NCBI RefSeq assembly: GCF_009827545.1
Contig: NZ_WTYS01000001.1
Span: forward strand, 1,823,772 to 1,887,771
Origin: Pontixanthobacter gangjinensis
GTDB taxonomy: Bacteria > Pseudomonadota > Alphaproteobacteria > Sphingomonadales > Sphingomonadaceae
Reading direction: 5' to 3'
DNA length: 64,000 nucleotides
The notes below the pieces were generated by a model. It saw only the letters and a program-made list of their open reading frames with translations. It searched no databases and was not told the DNA's origin. This document shows, one piece after another, positions 43,695 through 52,067 of the stretch. Positions within the stretch are counted from its first letter, which is position 1, and each line of letters opens with the position of its first letter. The position numbers were made by a program, and so were the translations under genes.

Positions 43695-45107
43695 TTATAT
43701 GTGCAACGCCTTGCCATAGGCACTGAGCACACTTTCATGCATCATTTCGCTGAGCGTTGGGTGCGGGAACACCGTCTGCATTAACTCTGCTTCAGTCGTT
43801 TCGAGCTGCTTGCCAACGGTATAGCCCTGAATCAGTTCAGTCACTTCTGCGCCGATCATATGCGCGCCGAGCAATTCACCAGTTTTGGCATCGAACACAG
43901 TTTTTATGAAGCCTTCGGCTTCGCCAAGCGCGATTGCTTTACCATTGCCGATGAAAGGGAAGTTGCCAACCTTGACTTCATAGCCAGCGTCTTTCGCCTT
44001 GGCCTCGGTCATGCCGACGCTGGCGATTTGAGGATGGCAATAGGTGCAGCCAGGGATGTTGTTGCGATCGAGAGCGTGAGGGTGGACATCCTTGTTGCCT
44101 AGTTCCTGCGCGATGGCTTCGGCAGCGGTGACACCTTCGTGGCTTGCCTTATGCGCTAACCATGGCCCGGGAGTGCAGTCACCAATCGCCCAAAGACCTT
44201 TCGATTTTGTCCGGCCGTAAGGGTCAATCTGGATGAAACCGCGATCAAGATCAGCTAGTTTCTCAACCCCGATTTTCTCGGTGTTGGGAATGATGCCAAT
44301 GGCGACGATCACGTGGCTGAATTCACTCTCGGTTACCTTGCCGTCCTTGGCCTTGATCTTGGCCTTTACGCCGCTTGCGCCGACTTTGATATCCTCGACC
44401 CCAGCGCCAGTCATGATTGTCATGCCTTGCTTGGTCAGTGATTTTTGGAGGAAGGCGGAAACCTCCGCATCTTCCACCGGAACCACTCGGTCGAGCATTT
44501 CGACCACGGTAACGTCCGCGCCCATATCGTTGTAGAAGCTGGCGAACTCAATCCCGATTGCGCCGCTGCCAATCACCAAAAGTTTTTCAGGCATTTCCGT
44601 CGGCGTCATCGCCGCGCGATAGGTCCACACGCGTTTTCCATCAGCCGGAGCAAAAGGCAAATCGCGGGCCCGTGCACCGGTGGCGACAATCACATGTTTG
44701 GCGGAGAGCTTTTCCTCACTCTTGTCTCCTTTGACAATTAGAGAAGTGGGGCCGGTCAGTGTGCCCTCCCCCATGTGCACAGTGATCTTGTTCTTCTTCA
44801 TCAGATGGCCAATGCCCTGATTAAGCTGCTTAGCTACACCGCGAGACCGCTTCACAACCGCGTCCAGATCGGCCTCGATCCCTTGCGCTTTCAGGCCATA
44901 ATCTCCGGCGTGCTGCATATAGTGAAATATCTCTGCAGAACGCAGCAGCGCCTTGGTCGGGATGCAGCCCCAATTGAGGCAAATACCGCCAAGGTTCTCG
45001 CGCTCGACAATCGCGGTTTTCAGACCCAATTGCGCGCAGCGGATCGCCGCGACATAGCCGCCGGGTCCGGATCCGAGAACGATAACGTCGTAGGAAGTAT
45101 CAGCCAT
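43695..45107 (-). CDS. lpd: Dihydrolipoyl dehydrogenase (E3)
   Basis: Flavoprotein of 470 residues that reoxidises dihydrolipoamide with NAD+. The FAD fold is DVIVLGSGPGGYVAA, the redox disulfide is C43/C48 in GGICLNWGCIPTKA, and the C-terminal dimer motif FPHPTLSEMMHE has the catalytic His-Glu pair. It lies 8 bases after the XRE-thioesterase gene, in the aceF operon, so it is probably the pyruvate dehydrogenase E3. Confidence 0.96.
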   Translation of the reverse strand: MADTSYDVIVLGSGPGGYVAAIRCAQLGLKTAIVERENLGGICLNWGCIPTKALLRSAEIFHYMQHAGDYGLKAQGIEADLDAVVKRSRGVAKQLNQGIGHLMKKNKITVHMGEGTLTGPTSLIVKGDKSEEKLSAKHVIVATGARARDLPFAPADGKRVWTYRAAMTPTEMPEKLLVIGSGAIGIEFASFYNDMGADVTVVEMLDRVVPVEDAEVSAFLQKSLTKQGMTIMTGAGVEDIKVGASGVKAKIKAKDGKVTESEFSHVIVAIGIIPNTEKIGVEKLADLDRGFIQIDPYGRTKSKGLWAIGDCTPGPWLAHKASHEGVTAAEAIAQELGNKDVHPHALDRNNIPGCTYCHPQIASVGMTEAKAKDAGYEVKVGNFPFIGNGKAIALGEAEGFIKTVFDAKTGELLGAHMIGAEVTELIQGYTVGKQLETTEAELMQTVFPHPTLSEMMHESVLSAYGKALHI

Positions 45108-45115
45108 AAGTCTCT

Positions 45116-45703
45116 CTAGTGATTTGCCGAAAGCGCAGCAGCGTTCACCGCGCGCGGCTTGTTGACGTCGTTAAGCAGGACGAATTTGAAGGTCCCCTGC
45201 GCCACCTTTGTCTCCGCCTCGCCATTGCGTTCGCGGGCGATGGCTTCGGCGGTGATGGTGAGTGAGGTGGTGCCTGTAGTGGCAATGGCGCAATAGACCG
45301 ACAGCTCGTCGTCCACCTGCATCGCGCCGGGGAAGGCGAAATCGGTTGCCGAGACGACCACCGCCTTACCCTTCCCCTCGCGGCTCGCGAGCGAACCCGC
45401 GCCGAGCGCCATCTGCGCCATCAGCCACCCGCCGAACACGCCGCCATAGGGGTTGGTGTCGGCAGGCATGGCCGTGACGCGGATTTGGGGGGCGCGTGAA
45501 AAGTGAACCCCGAGAAGTTCGACTACCTCGACGTCGAGGATCGAAGCGATTTTGCCGAGCACGGAAACCGAAATCTCTTGGTCGCCGCTTTCCCATCTGC
45601 TCACGGATGCTGCCGTGGTGTCCAAGGCGGTCGCGAGCTGATCCTGAGTTAGACCCCGCTGCGTGCGCCAATGACGAATTAAGTTTTGGGGACGTGCGCC
45701 CAT
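45116..45703 (-). CDS. XRE helix-turn-helix fused to acyl-CoA thioesterase-like hotdog domain
   Basis: Residues about 5-60 are a Cro/CI-type helix-turn-helix (QRGLTQDQLATALDTTAASVSRWESG). Residues about 70-190 are a hotdog domain of the YciA acyl-CoA thioesterase type (NPYGGVFGGWLMAQM, ATDFAFPGAMQVDDELSVY, GTTSLTITAEA). Where YciA has the catalytic Asp (QMD), this reads QMALGAG, so activity may be lost or moved. It sits between E2 and E3 genes, 4 and 8 bases from each. The hotdog half is markedly GC-rich. An acyl-CoA-responsive regulator of this operon is an inference. Confidence 0.82.
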   Translation of the reverse strand: MGARPQNLIRHWRTQRGLTQDQLATALDTTAASVSRWESGDQEISVSVLGKIASILDVEVVELLGVHFSRAPQIRVTAMPADTNPYGGVFGGWLMAQMALGAGSLASREGKGKAVVVSATDFAFPGAMQVDDELSVYCAIATTGTTSLTITAEAIARERNGEAETKVAQGTFKFVLLNDVNKPRAVNAAALSANH

Positions 45704-45707
45704 TTAC

Positions 45708-46991
45708 TCAAACCACCAGCCCCATCGGGTTCTCGCACAGCTGCTGGAAGGCCTGCATGAACTGCGCGCCGTCCGCGCCGTCGATGGCGCGGTGGTCGAA
45801 GCTGCCGGTGGCGCTCATCACGGTGGCGACGCCCAGTGCGCCGTCGATCACATGCGGGCGCTGCTCGCCTGCGCCGACCGCGAGGATCATCGCCTGCGGC
45901 GGGTTGATCACGGCGTCGAACTGCTTGGTGCCGAACATGCCGAGGTTGGAGAGCGAGGCAGTGCCGCCCTGAAATTCATGTGGCTGCAGCTTGCCGTCGC
46001 GTGCCTTGCCCGCAAGCTCCTTCATCTCGGTGCTGATCTGGGCGAGGCCCTTGCGGCCCGCATCGCGGATGATCGGCGTGATGAGGCCCGAAGGCGCGGC
46101 CACGGCTACCGAGATATCCTCGCGCGTGTACTGGTAGAGCTCGTCGCCCTGGAAGCTGACATTGCACAGCGGCACGCGCTGCAGAGCGCGGGCCTGCGCT
46201 TTGATGAGCAGGTCGTTGACCGACAGCTTGATGCCATCCGCCTCGAGGCTCTTGTTGAGTTCACTGCGTAGCTTGAGCAGCGCATCGAGGCGTACGTCCA
46301 CGGTGAGGTAGATATGCGGGATGGTCTGCTTCGCTTCCGTGAGGCGGCGTGCGATGACCTTGCGGACATTGTTGAGCTTCTGCGCTTCGTAGGGTGCATC
46401 GAGATCGCCGCCGAGCGCTGTTGGCTTTGGCGGGGCAGCCGCTGCGGGTGCCGCTGCCTGTGCAGGAGTAGCATTAGCAGTACCGGGCTTAGCGCCTTCA
46501 ACATCGGCCTTTACGATCCGTCCATTTGGACCTGAACCTGAAACCGAAGCAAGGTTGACCCCCTTCTGCTCGGCAATCCGTTTTGCGAGAGGAGAGGCGA
46601 TGATTCTGTCGCCGCTTGGTGCAACCGCAGTTGCTGGCGCTGAACTGGCATTTGGTGCGGGAGCAGGAGCCTCTGCGGCTTTCTCTACCACCGGCGCAGG
46701 TGCAGCTTTTGGAGCTGGTGCTGCTGCCTTGGCCTCAGCCGGGTCTTCGCCTTCCTCAGCCAGAGTCGCGATAACAGTACCAACCTTCACGCCTTCGCTG
46801 CCCTCGGCGACATCGATGCTGACAATCACGCCTTCATCTACAGCTTCGAATTCCATCGTTGCCTTATCGGTCTCGATTTCGGCCATGATATCGCCGGAAC
46901 TGACCGTATCGCCGACCTTTACAAGCCATTTTGCGAGTGTGCCTTCTTCCATAGTCGGCGAAAGCGCGGGCATCTTGATCGGGGTGGGCAT
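45708..46991 (-). CDS. aceF: Pyruvate dehydrogenase E2, dihydrolipoamide acetyltransferase
   Basis: E2 core of 427 residues: one lipoyl domain with K43 in [10 protein letters not shown], an Ala/Pro linker, the E3/E1-binding domain (about 130-165, [15 protein letters not shown]) and the catalytic domain with H400 in SFDHRAIDG. It transfers acetyl groups to CoA. Its first half has the base composition of its neighbours, while the catalytic half is near 67% GC, as is the adjacent thioesterase domain, hinting at recombination. The complex's E1 genes are 41 kb away at 53-2535. Confidence 0.96.
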   Translation of the reverse strand: MPTPIKMPALSPTMEEGTLAKWLVKVGDTVSSGDIMAEIETDKATMEFEAVDEGVIVSIDVAEGSEGVKVGTVIATLAEEGEDPAEAKAAAPAPKAAPAPVVEKAAEAPAPAPNASSAPATAVAPSGDRIIASPLAKRIAEQKGVNLASVSGSGPNGRIVKADVEGAKPGTANATPAQAAAPAAAAPPKPTALGGDLDAPYEAQKLNNVRKVIARRLTEAKQTIPHIYLTVDVRLDALLKLRSELNKSLEADGIKLSVNDLLIKAQARALQRVPLCNVSFQGDELYQYTREDISVAVAAPSGLITPIIRDAGRKGLAQISTEMKELAGKARDGKLQPHEFQGGTASLSNLGMFGTKQFDAVINPPQAMILAVGAGEQRPHVIDGALGVATVMSATGSFDHRAIDGADGAQFMQAFQQLCENPMGLVV

Positions 46992-47169
46992 ATCTTCGGG
47001 GTCGATCCTATTTTGAGTGACGTTACGTCATGGCATGTCTCTGCCGAATTTGCGCCATTCGGGCAAGGTTCTTGCGCCGAATACGTTTTCATCGGATAAG
47101 TCATACAGCTTGGCAGCGGAAGAGCGCACTAGCGTCTTATCCCAGCCAAGAACGGGAAAGAGGGACTTC

Positions 47170-47625
47170 ATGCGGGTTTATCTGGTGATAATGGATGATA
47201 CAGATGAAGCGCGTAAGGCGCTCCGTTTTGCATCGCGCAGAGCCTTGGCGACGGGCGGTAGCGTGCACATACTTGCGCTCGTTTCGAAGCAGAATTTCAA
47301 CGCATTCGGTTCGGTTCAGGCAACCATTGAACAAGAGGCTCTCGACCGCGCCGAAGTAATGGCCAGCAGTGCAGCGGGAAATCTTTTTTCTGAAAGCGGT
47401 AAAATGCCAGCAATCTCGGTCAAAACCGGCGAAGGTCAGGCGGTTATCAAAGAATATTTGGCCGATCATCCCGAGGTGGCCGCGCTCGTGTTGGGCGCTG
47501 CTGCGGACGGTCAAGCTGGGCCGCTAATCTCGCATTTCAGCGCGCATTCGGGCAGTCTGCCCTGCCCACTCTACATCGTCCCAGGCAATTTCTCGAATGA
47601 GGAAATCGACCGATTAACGGCATAA
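47170..47625 (+). CDS. Universal stress protein family
   Basis: This 151-residue single UspA domain opens MRVYLVIMDDTDEARKALRFA; the C-terminal LVLGAAADG plus the later PLYIVPG region is the usual nucleotide-binding end. The GxxG(9)GS ATP-binding motif is not clear. The ATG at 47170 follows GAGGGA; upstream in-frame codons cross the divergent promoter region with aceF (46992-47169). Role in stress tolerance is a family-level inference. Confidence 0.85.
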   Translation: MRVYLVIMDDTDEARKALRFASRRALATGGSVHILALVSKQNFNAFGSVQATIEQEALDRAEVMASSAAGNLFSESGKMPAISVKTGEGQAVIKEYLADHPEVAALVLGAAADGQAGPLISHFSAHSGSLPCPLYIVPGNFSNEEIDRLTA

Positions 47626-47629
47626 TCCC

Positions 47630-49960
47630 TTAGCGCTTTTTCTTGCCCTGATGGCGGATATTCCCTGGTCGACCGCGCTGGCCTTGTTTGAATTTTGGCT
47701 TCGCGCCCGGTTTCCCGCCGGACTTCTTCCTGTCACGAAATTGCGGACGGTTTCCGCGAGCCTCGATCGGATTGCCATCTGAATCGAGCGGTACGAATTT
47801 GAGCGCGCCGGTTAGTGCGTTCGCCTCGCCCAATTTCAATTCGAGAATATCGCCAGGTGCGTATTTCTTGCCGCTACGTTCACCTTCTAGCGTTTGGGCT
47901 TTTTCGTCATAACGGAAATAATCGGAGCCGAGCGTCGAAACCGGCACAAGACCATCACCGCCAAGCCCGATTATCGTTGCAAAGAAGCCGAATGATTGAA
48001 CGCCGGTTATGCGAGTTTCGAACGTCTCACCCACGCGGCCCGAAAGCCATGCGGCAACATAACGGTCGATAGTATCGCGCTCAGCCTCCATCGCGCGCCG
48101 TTCAGTCTTGCTGATTGCATCAGAAATTGCCGCTAAATCCTCGCGGTCTTTGTCAGAAAGACCTGAGGCTGGCGGAATGTCGCCTTTAGGCTTGGGTTGT
48201 TCCAGATCGTATGCATCGACCAGCGCCCGATGGACGAGCAAATCGGCATAGCGCCGGATTGGCGATGTAAAATGCGCATAGGACGCCAAAGCCAAGCCAA
48301 AATGGCCTGCATTATTCGGACCGTAATAGGCTTGCGTTTGGCTGCGAAGAACAGCCTCCATTACCTGAGCTTTTTCAGATTCGTCGGATACGTCTTTTAG
48401 CATACGGTTAAACAGGCTGGGGGTAACGACTTGCCCCAGCGCCAATTTCTTACCGAAGGTTTCCAGATATTCGCGCAAGGCCACCAATTTCTCACGGCTC
48501 GGTGTTTCATGGACGCGGTAAACAACCGGCGCAGTCTTTTTCTCAAGTGCTTTGGCCGCTGCGACATTGGCGGTGATCATGAAATCTTCGACTACGCGGT
48601 GCGCATCAAGACGTTCACGAACAGCAATTTCTGCAACTTTGCCTTGCTCATCAAGGACCACGCGTCGTTCGGGCAAATCTAGATTTAGGGGATCGCGCGC
48701 GTCGCGTGCTGCGGCGAGGACTTTCCAGCAATCCCACAAATTGACTAAATTTTGACTGGCCTCTTCGTCGTCAATCCGGCGTTGAGCCTCTTCATAGGCA
48801 ATAACTTCGTCGATCCGCACAATTGCGCGGGTGAAGCGGGTCGAAGTCATTTTTCCAGTTGCTGAAATCGTGACATGGCAAACCATTGCTGCACGATCTT
48901 CGCCCTGTCTGAGCGAACATACATCCGCGCTAAGTATTTCGGGCAACATTGGGACCACCCGATCAGGGAAATAGACCGAGTTGCCGCGCTTGCGAGCTTC
49001 GCGGTCGAGCGCGCCGCCAGGGCGGACATAATGGCTGACATCAGCAATCGCGATTACTGCGTTGAAACCACCCTCGCCATCAGGTTCGGCCCATATCGCA
49101 TCATCATGGTCGCGCGCATCGGACGGATCGATTGCGACGATTGGCAAGTGCCGTAAATCTTCGCGTTTGTCTTGGCTGAGGGGCAATTTCGCTGCAAGCT
49201 GCGCCTCTTCAAGCGTCGCCTCCGGAAAGACGTTCGGAATGCCGTGTTTGGAAATTGCGATCAGGCTGAAGCTTTTCGGGGCGAGCGGGTCACCTAGAAC
49301 TTCGATTACCTTCACCCCGGCGCGTGGGCCTCGTCCTGCAGGCTCGACCATCACCAATTGTCCAGCCTCGGCAGCGCCAAGGTCGGAAATGGCAGTCGAT
49401 GTCCTGATCCGCTTATCAACGGGGGCGAGCCATGGTTTGCCAGCCTCGTCCAGCTCGACCACACCCATCATGCCTTCGGTCTGGTCCGGTAACTTTTTCA
49501 TGATCTCGGCGGTCCAACCGCTACCGGCTTCCTCCGTGCGGGCCAATATCCGGTCGCCGACTTTCAGTGCCGCATGGCGGCCCTTACTCTTCTTTTGTTC
49601 GAATATGCGGATGCGTGGTGGCGGGGAGCCGTCTTCGGGAGACCAGCTTTCAGGTATCGCGAAGGGTTGTCCATCGTCGATATCCATCACCTTCAGCACG
49701 GTGACTTTCGGAATGCCTCCCATCCGGTGATAGGCGGTGCGCTTGCCGTCGATCAGGCCTTCTTCGGCCATATCTTTGAGTAGCTTTTTCAGCGCTATCT
49801 TTTCCTGACCTTTCAGTCCGAACGCCTTGGCGATTTCCCGTTTGCCGACAATTCCGTCGGCGCTTTGCAGGAATTCGAGCACTTGCGCGCTCGTAGGCAT
49901 TCCGTGTTGACGGCGGGGAGGAAGGCGTTTGTGGGACTGTTGGTCGGGTCGTTTTGGCAT
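47630..49960 (-). CDS. rnr: Ribonuclease R
   Basis: 3'-5' exoribonuclease of about 776 residues: an N-terminal winged helix (TSAQVLEFLQSADG), cold-shock OB domains, the RNB catalytic domain with the Asp cluster in DPSDARDHDDAIW, an S1 domain near TRITGVQSFGFFATI, and a Lys/Arg-rich tail (GRPGNIRHQGKKKR). It degrades structured RNA and aids tmRNA and rRNA quality control. The start is the ATG 13 codons into a longer frame that begins TTG at 49999. The convergent usp gene ends 4 bases away. Confidence 0.95.
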   Translation of the reverse strand: MPKRPDQQSHKRLPPRRQHGMPTSAQVLEFLQSADGIVGKREIAKAFGLKGQEKIALKKLLKDMAEEGLIDGKRTAYHRMGGIPKVTVLKVMDIDDGQPFAIPESWSPEDGSPPPRIRIFEQKKSKGRHAALKVGDRILARTEEAGSGWTAEIMKKLPDQTEGMMGVVELDEAGKPWLAPVDKRIRTSTAISDLGAAEAGQLVMVEPAGRGPRAGVKVIEVLGDPLAPKSFSLIAISKHGIPNVFPEATLEEAQLAAKLPLSQDKREDLRHLPIVAIDPSDARDHDDAIWAEPDGEGGFNAVIAIADVSHYVRPGGALDREARKRGNSVYFPDRVVPMLPEILSADVCSLRQGEDRAAMVCHVTISATGKMTSTRFTRAIVRIDEVIAYEEAQRRIDDEEASQNLVNLWDCWKVLAAARDARDPLNLDLPERRVVLDEQGKVAEIAVRERLDAHRVVEDFMITANVAAAKALEKKTAPVVYRVHETPSREKLVALREYLETFGKKLALGQVVTPSLFNRMLKDVSDESEKAQVMEAVLRSQTQAYYGPNNAGHFGLALASYAHFTSPIRRYADLLVHRALVDAYDLEQPKPKGDIPPASGLSDKDREDLAAISDAISKTERRAMEAERDTIDRYVAAWLSGRVGETFETRITGVQSFGFFATIIGLGGDGLVPVSTLGSDYFRYDEKAQTLEGERSGKKYAPGDILELKLGEANALTGALKFVPLDSDGNPIEARGNRPQFRDRKKSGGKPGAKPKFKQGQRGRPGNIRHQGKKKR

Positions 49961-49999
49961 TAGCGCGCTATGGACGCGTGCCAAGTCGCTGTCACCCAA

Positions 50000-51403
50000 T
50001 TAGTCGGTTTCAGATTCTTGCGGGATCGGTTCAAACGCTCCTGCTGGCACAGCACTGGCTGACGGGCCACTGCCATAAAATCCGATTGCCTGCACACCAA
50101 ATATCCAATCATCACCGCGTTCTTTGACGATAAATCGGTGAGAGCGTTCAGATACAGGCGTTACCTCCTTGGTGGTAGAGGGAGTCTCGTACGACACCAG
50201 ACCAAAATCTTGCGTCCAGTAAGGTTCATCGGGACGCCTGCCTACAATTGCATAGCCCGATGCGCCCGGAACGCCCTGCCATTCGAGCAACGTGTCCGTA
50301 CGCACGGCCGCTTGCGCTGTCGGAGCGGGCGGCATTGGCACCTTGGCTAGCTTGTCCAAAGCCCTGACATTCAGTTGTGTCGCCTTCGCCAGATAGGCAA
50401 AATCCATCTCATCGGCCGTGTCACCATATGTCACGCCATCTTCAACCCGCAAATCTTGGTGCTGGTGCTCATAATCTTCAACAGCAACGGTAAACCGAAT
50501 TGCAGGAAAACCTTTTTCAAGAAACGGAATCTGGTCCCCGCCCCTTCCCATCCGGTCAGTTCGCCATATTTGACGCACGTTCAGCCCGTCTGAATATTGG
50601 TCCGCCAGTTCGTCGAGCCAGCGTGACAAATTGCGACTTGGGCTATCATTTTCACCGCCATCACGGCGCTGTGCAGCCCGGACTGCATCGGTCAAATCAG
50701 CCCGTGGCCCTTCGGAAAAAACGCGGATATGTTCTGGATCGCAATAGCCATCAGAACCGCAGCTCCCGCCAACGATATCATTGTTGAGTACAGCTTTGAC
50801 GGTCCAGCCTTGGGCTTCAGCATAGTCGGCCATCAAACGGCCGCCATACAGGCCCTGCTCTTCGCCAGACAGTAATGCATAGACGATAGTGGTGGGATAT
50901 TTATGCTGCGATAAAACGCGAGCTGCCTCGATTACGAGGGCAGTGCCTGATGCGTCATCATTTGCGCCGGGCGCATCTATTGTGAAGTCTGAAACATCGG
51001 TTCCGCGGCTATCGATATGACCTTGGACAATAACCACTTCATCGGGACGTTCCGTGCCGCGCTGGATCGCAACCACATTGACCAGCCTTGTCGGAGTAGG
51101 GATTCGGCGCCCCTCGACCATCCGTTCAGGCAGTGCAATTTCAAGACATCCGCCGCACGCATCGCTAGCCTTACGAAACTCGCCCTCGCCCCATCGGCGC
51201 GCGGCTCCAATTCCGCGTACCGGGCTTTCTTGGTCTGACATGGTGTGCCGAGTGCCAAAACCAACCAGTTTCTCAATGTCCGATTTCAATCTGTCTTCGG
51301 ATATTTTGGCCGCCGGGTCATCCGGATGGTCATCATGAGCGACAGTAGCCGCCGAAATAGATAGAGCAAATGATACGGCGACAAGCACAGGAATATTACG
51401 CAT
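50000..51403 (-). CDS. Secreted M28-family zinc peptidase
   Basis: This 467-residue exported peptidase has a Sec signal (NIPVLVAVSFALSISAATVA). The two-zinc site of M28 is visible: His in VIVQGHIDSRG, Asp in GANDDASG, Glu pair in LLSGEEQGL, Asp in VLNNDIVGG and the distal His in EHQHQDLR. A C-terminal beta domain (about 365-455) looks fibronectin-like. It is likely a periplasmic or secreted aminopeptidase. Its end abuts the rnr frame. Confidence 0.88.
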   Translation of the reverse strand: MRNIPVLVAVSFALSISAATVAHDDHPDDPAAKISEDRLKSDIEKLVGFGTRHTMSDQESPVRGIGAARRWGEGEFRKASDACGGCLEIALPERMVEGRRIPTPTRLVNVVAIQRGTERPDEVVIVQGHIDSRGTDVSDFTIDAPGANDDASGTALVIEAARVLSQHKYPTTIVYALLSGEEQGLYGGRLMADYAEAQGWTVKAVLNNDIVGGSCGSDGYCDPEHIRVFSEGPRADLTDAVRAAQRRDGGENDSPSRNLSRWLDELADQYSDGLNVRQIWRTDRMGRGGDQIPFLEKGFPAIRFTVAVEDYEHQHQDLRVEDGVTYGDTADEMDFAYLAKATQLNVRALDKLAKVPMPPAPTAQAAVRTDTLLEWQGVPGASGYAIVGRRPDEPYWTQDFGLVSYETPSTTKEVTPVSERSHRFIVKERGDDWIFGVQAIGFYGSGPSASAVPAGAFEPIPQESETD

Positions 51404-51447
51404 CCGGCATTTGTCGCCGCTCAAATCGACTTTGGCAAGACCCTTCC

Positions 51448-52041
51448 TTAAAGCTGTTGGGCAGCCTCACCATATTGATTGGAACCTTGCTGAGTCTTCA
51501 GGATCCCTATTACAATAACAATCAATACGGCCAGCCAACCAAGCAAATCTTGCGCGATCATGCCAACTTGAACGCCCGTTTCCAGATTGGCCTCGCGAGC
51601 TTCAATCGCTGCGCGCATGGTCTTATCAAGTCCGCCCAATTGCGAATATGAGAAATACATCCACACCAATTGCAAACCGAGCGGAATAACCAGCAACATC
51701 CCGGGAAGTCCGCTGTCATGTGCGCGCCGCACAAAGCTTGCGGACAGCAATATGATGTTCATTGCGGCAATCGCGAGACTTGTCTTCACAAGCGTAGTGG
51801 GCAGTCCGATTCCTATCATCTTTTCCAAAGCTGCCGCTTCCAACGCAGCGGAATTACCCGTCTGCGCGCCTGTGGCCGCAATTTCCCCGATAATTGAAAG
51901 AAACGCAGGAGCCACTGTTGCGATCAAGATGATTACATTGAGAAGCACAACGAACAAAAAATAAAACCAGAACACGGTCCGGCCATCACGGCCCTTGAAG
52001 TCCAAAAGGTGTTTAAGATTATATCCAATGGATCTAAACAT
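51448..52041 (-). CDS. DUF805 family membrane protein
   Basis: This 197-residue protein has the DUF805 opening (LLDFKGRDGRTVFWFYFLFVVLLN) and four hydrophobic helices, with RRAHDSGLPG, the conserved RRLHDxG-type loop, between helices. Function is unknown for the family. The ATG at 52041 has an unusually strong GGGGAGGGGAG ribosome site; a TTG 10 codons upstream overlaps the proS stop. Confidence 0.82.
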   Translation of the reverse strand: MFRSIGYNLKHLLDFKGRDGRTVFWFYFLFVVLLNVIILIATVAPAFLSIIGEIAATGAQTGNSAALEAAALEKMIGIGLPTTLVKTSLAIAAMNIILLSASFVRRAHDSGLPGMLLVIPLGLQLVWMYFSYSQLGGLDKTMRAAIEAREANLETGVQVGMIAQDLLGWLAVLIVIVIGILKTQQGSNQYGEAAQQL

Positions 52042-52067
52042 TTTGCTCCCCTCCCCTTGTCGCAGGC

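Noticed and set aside
45792-46271. 159-codon plus-strand frame antisense to aceF
   Set aside because: It lies wholly inside the well-supported aceF gene; long antisense frames are expected in the local GC-rich patch, and the product has no recognisable domain.
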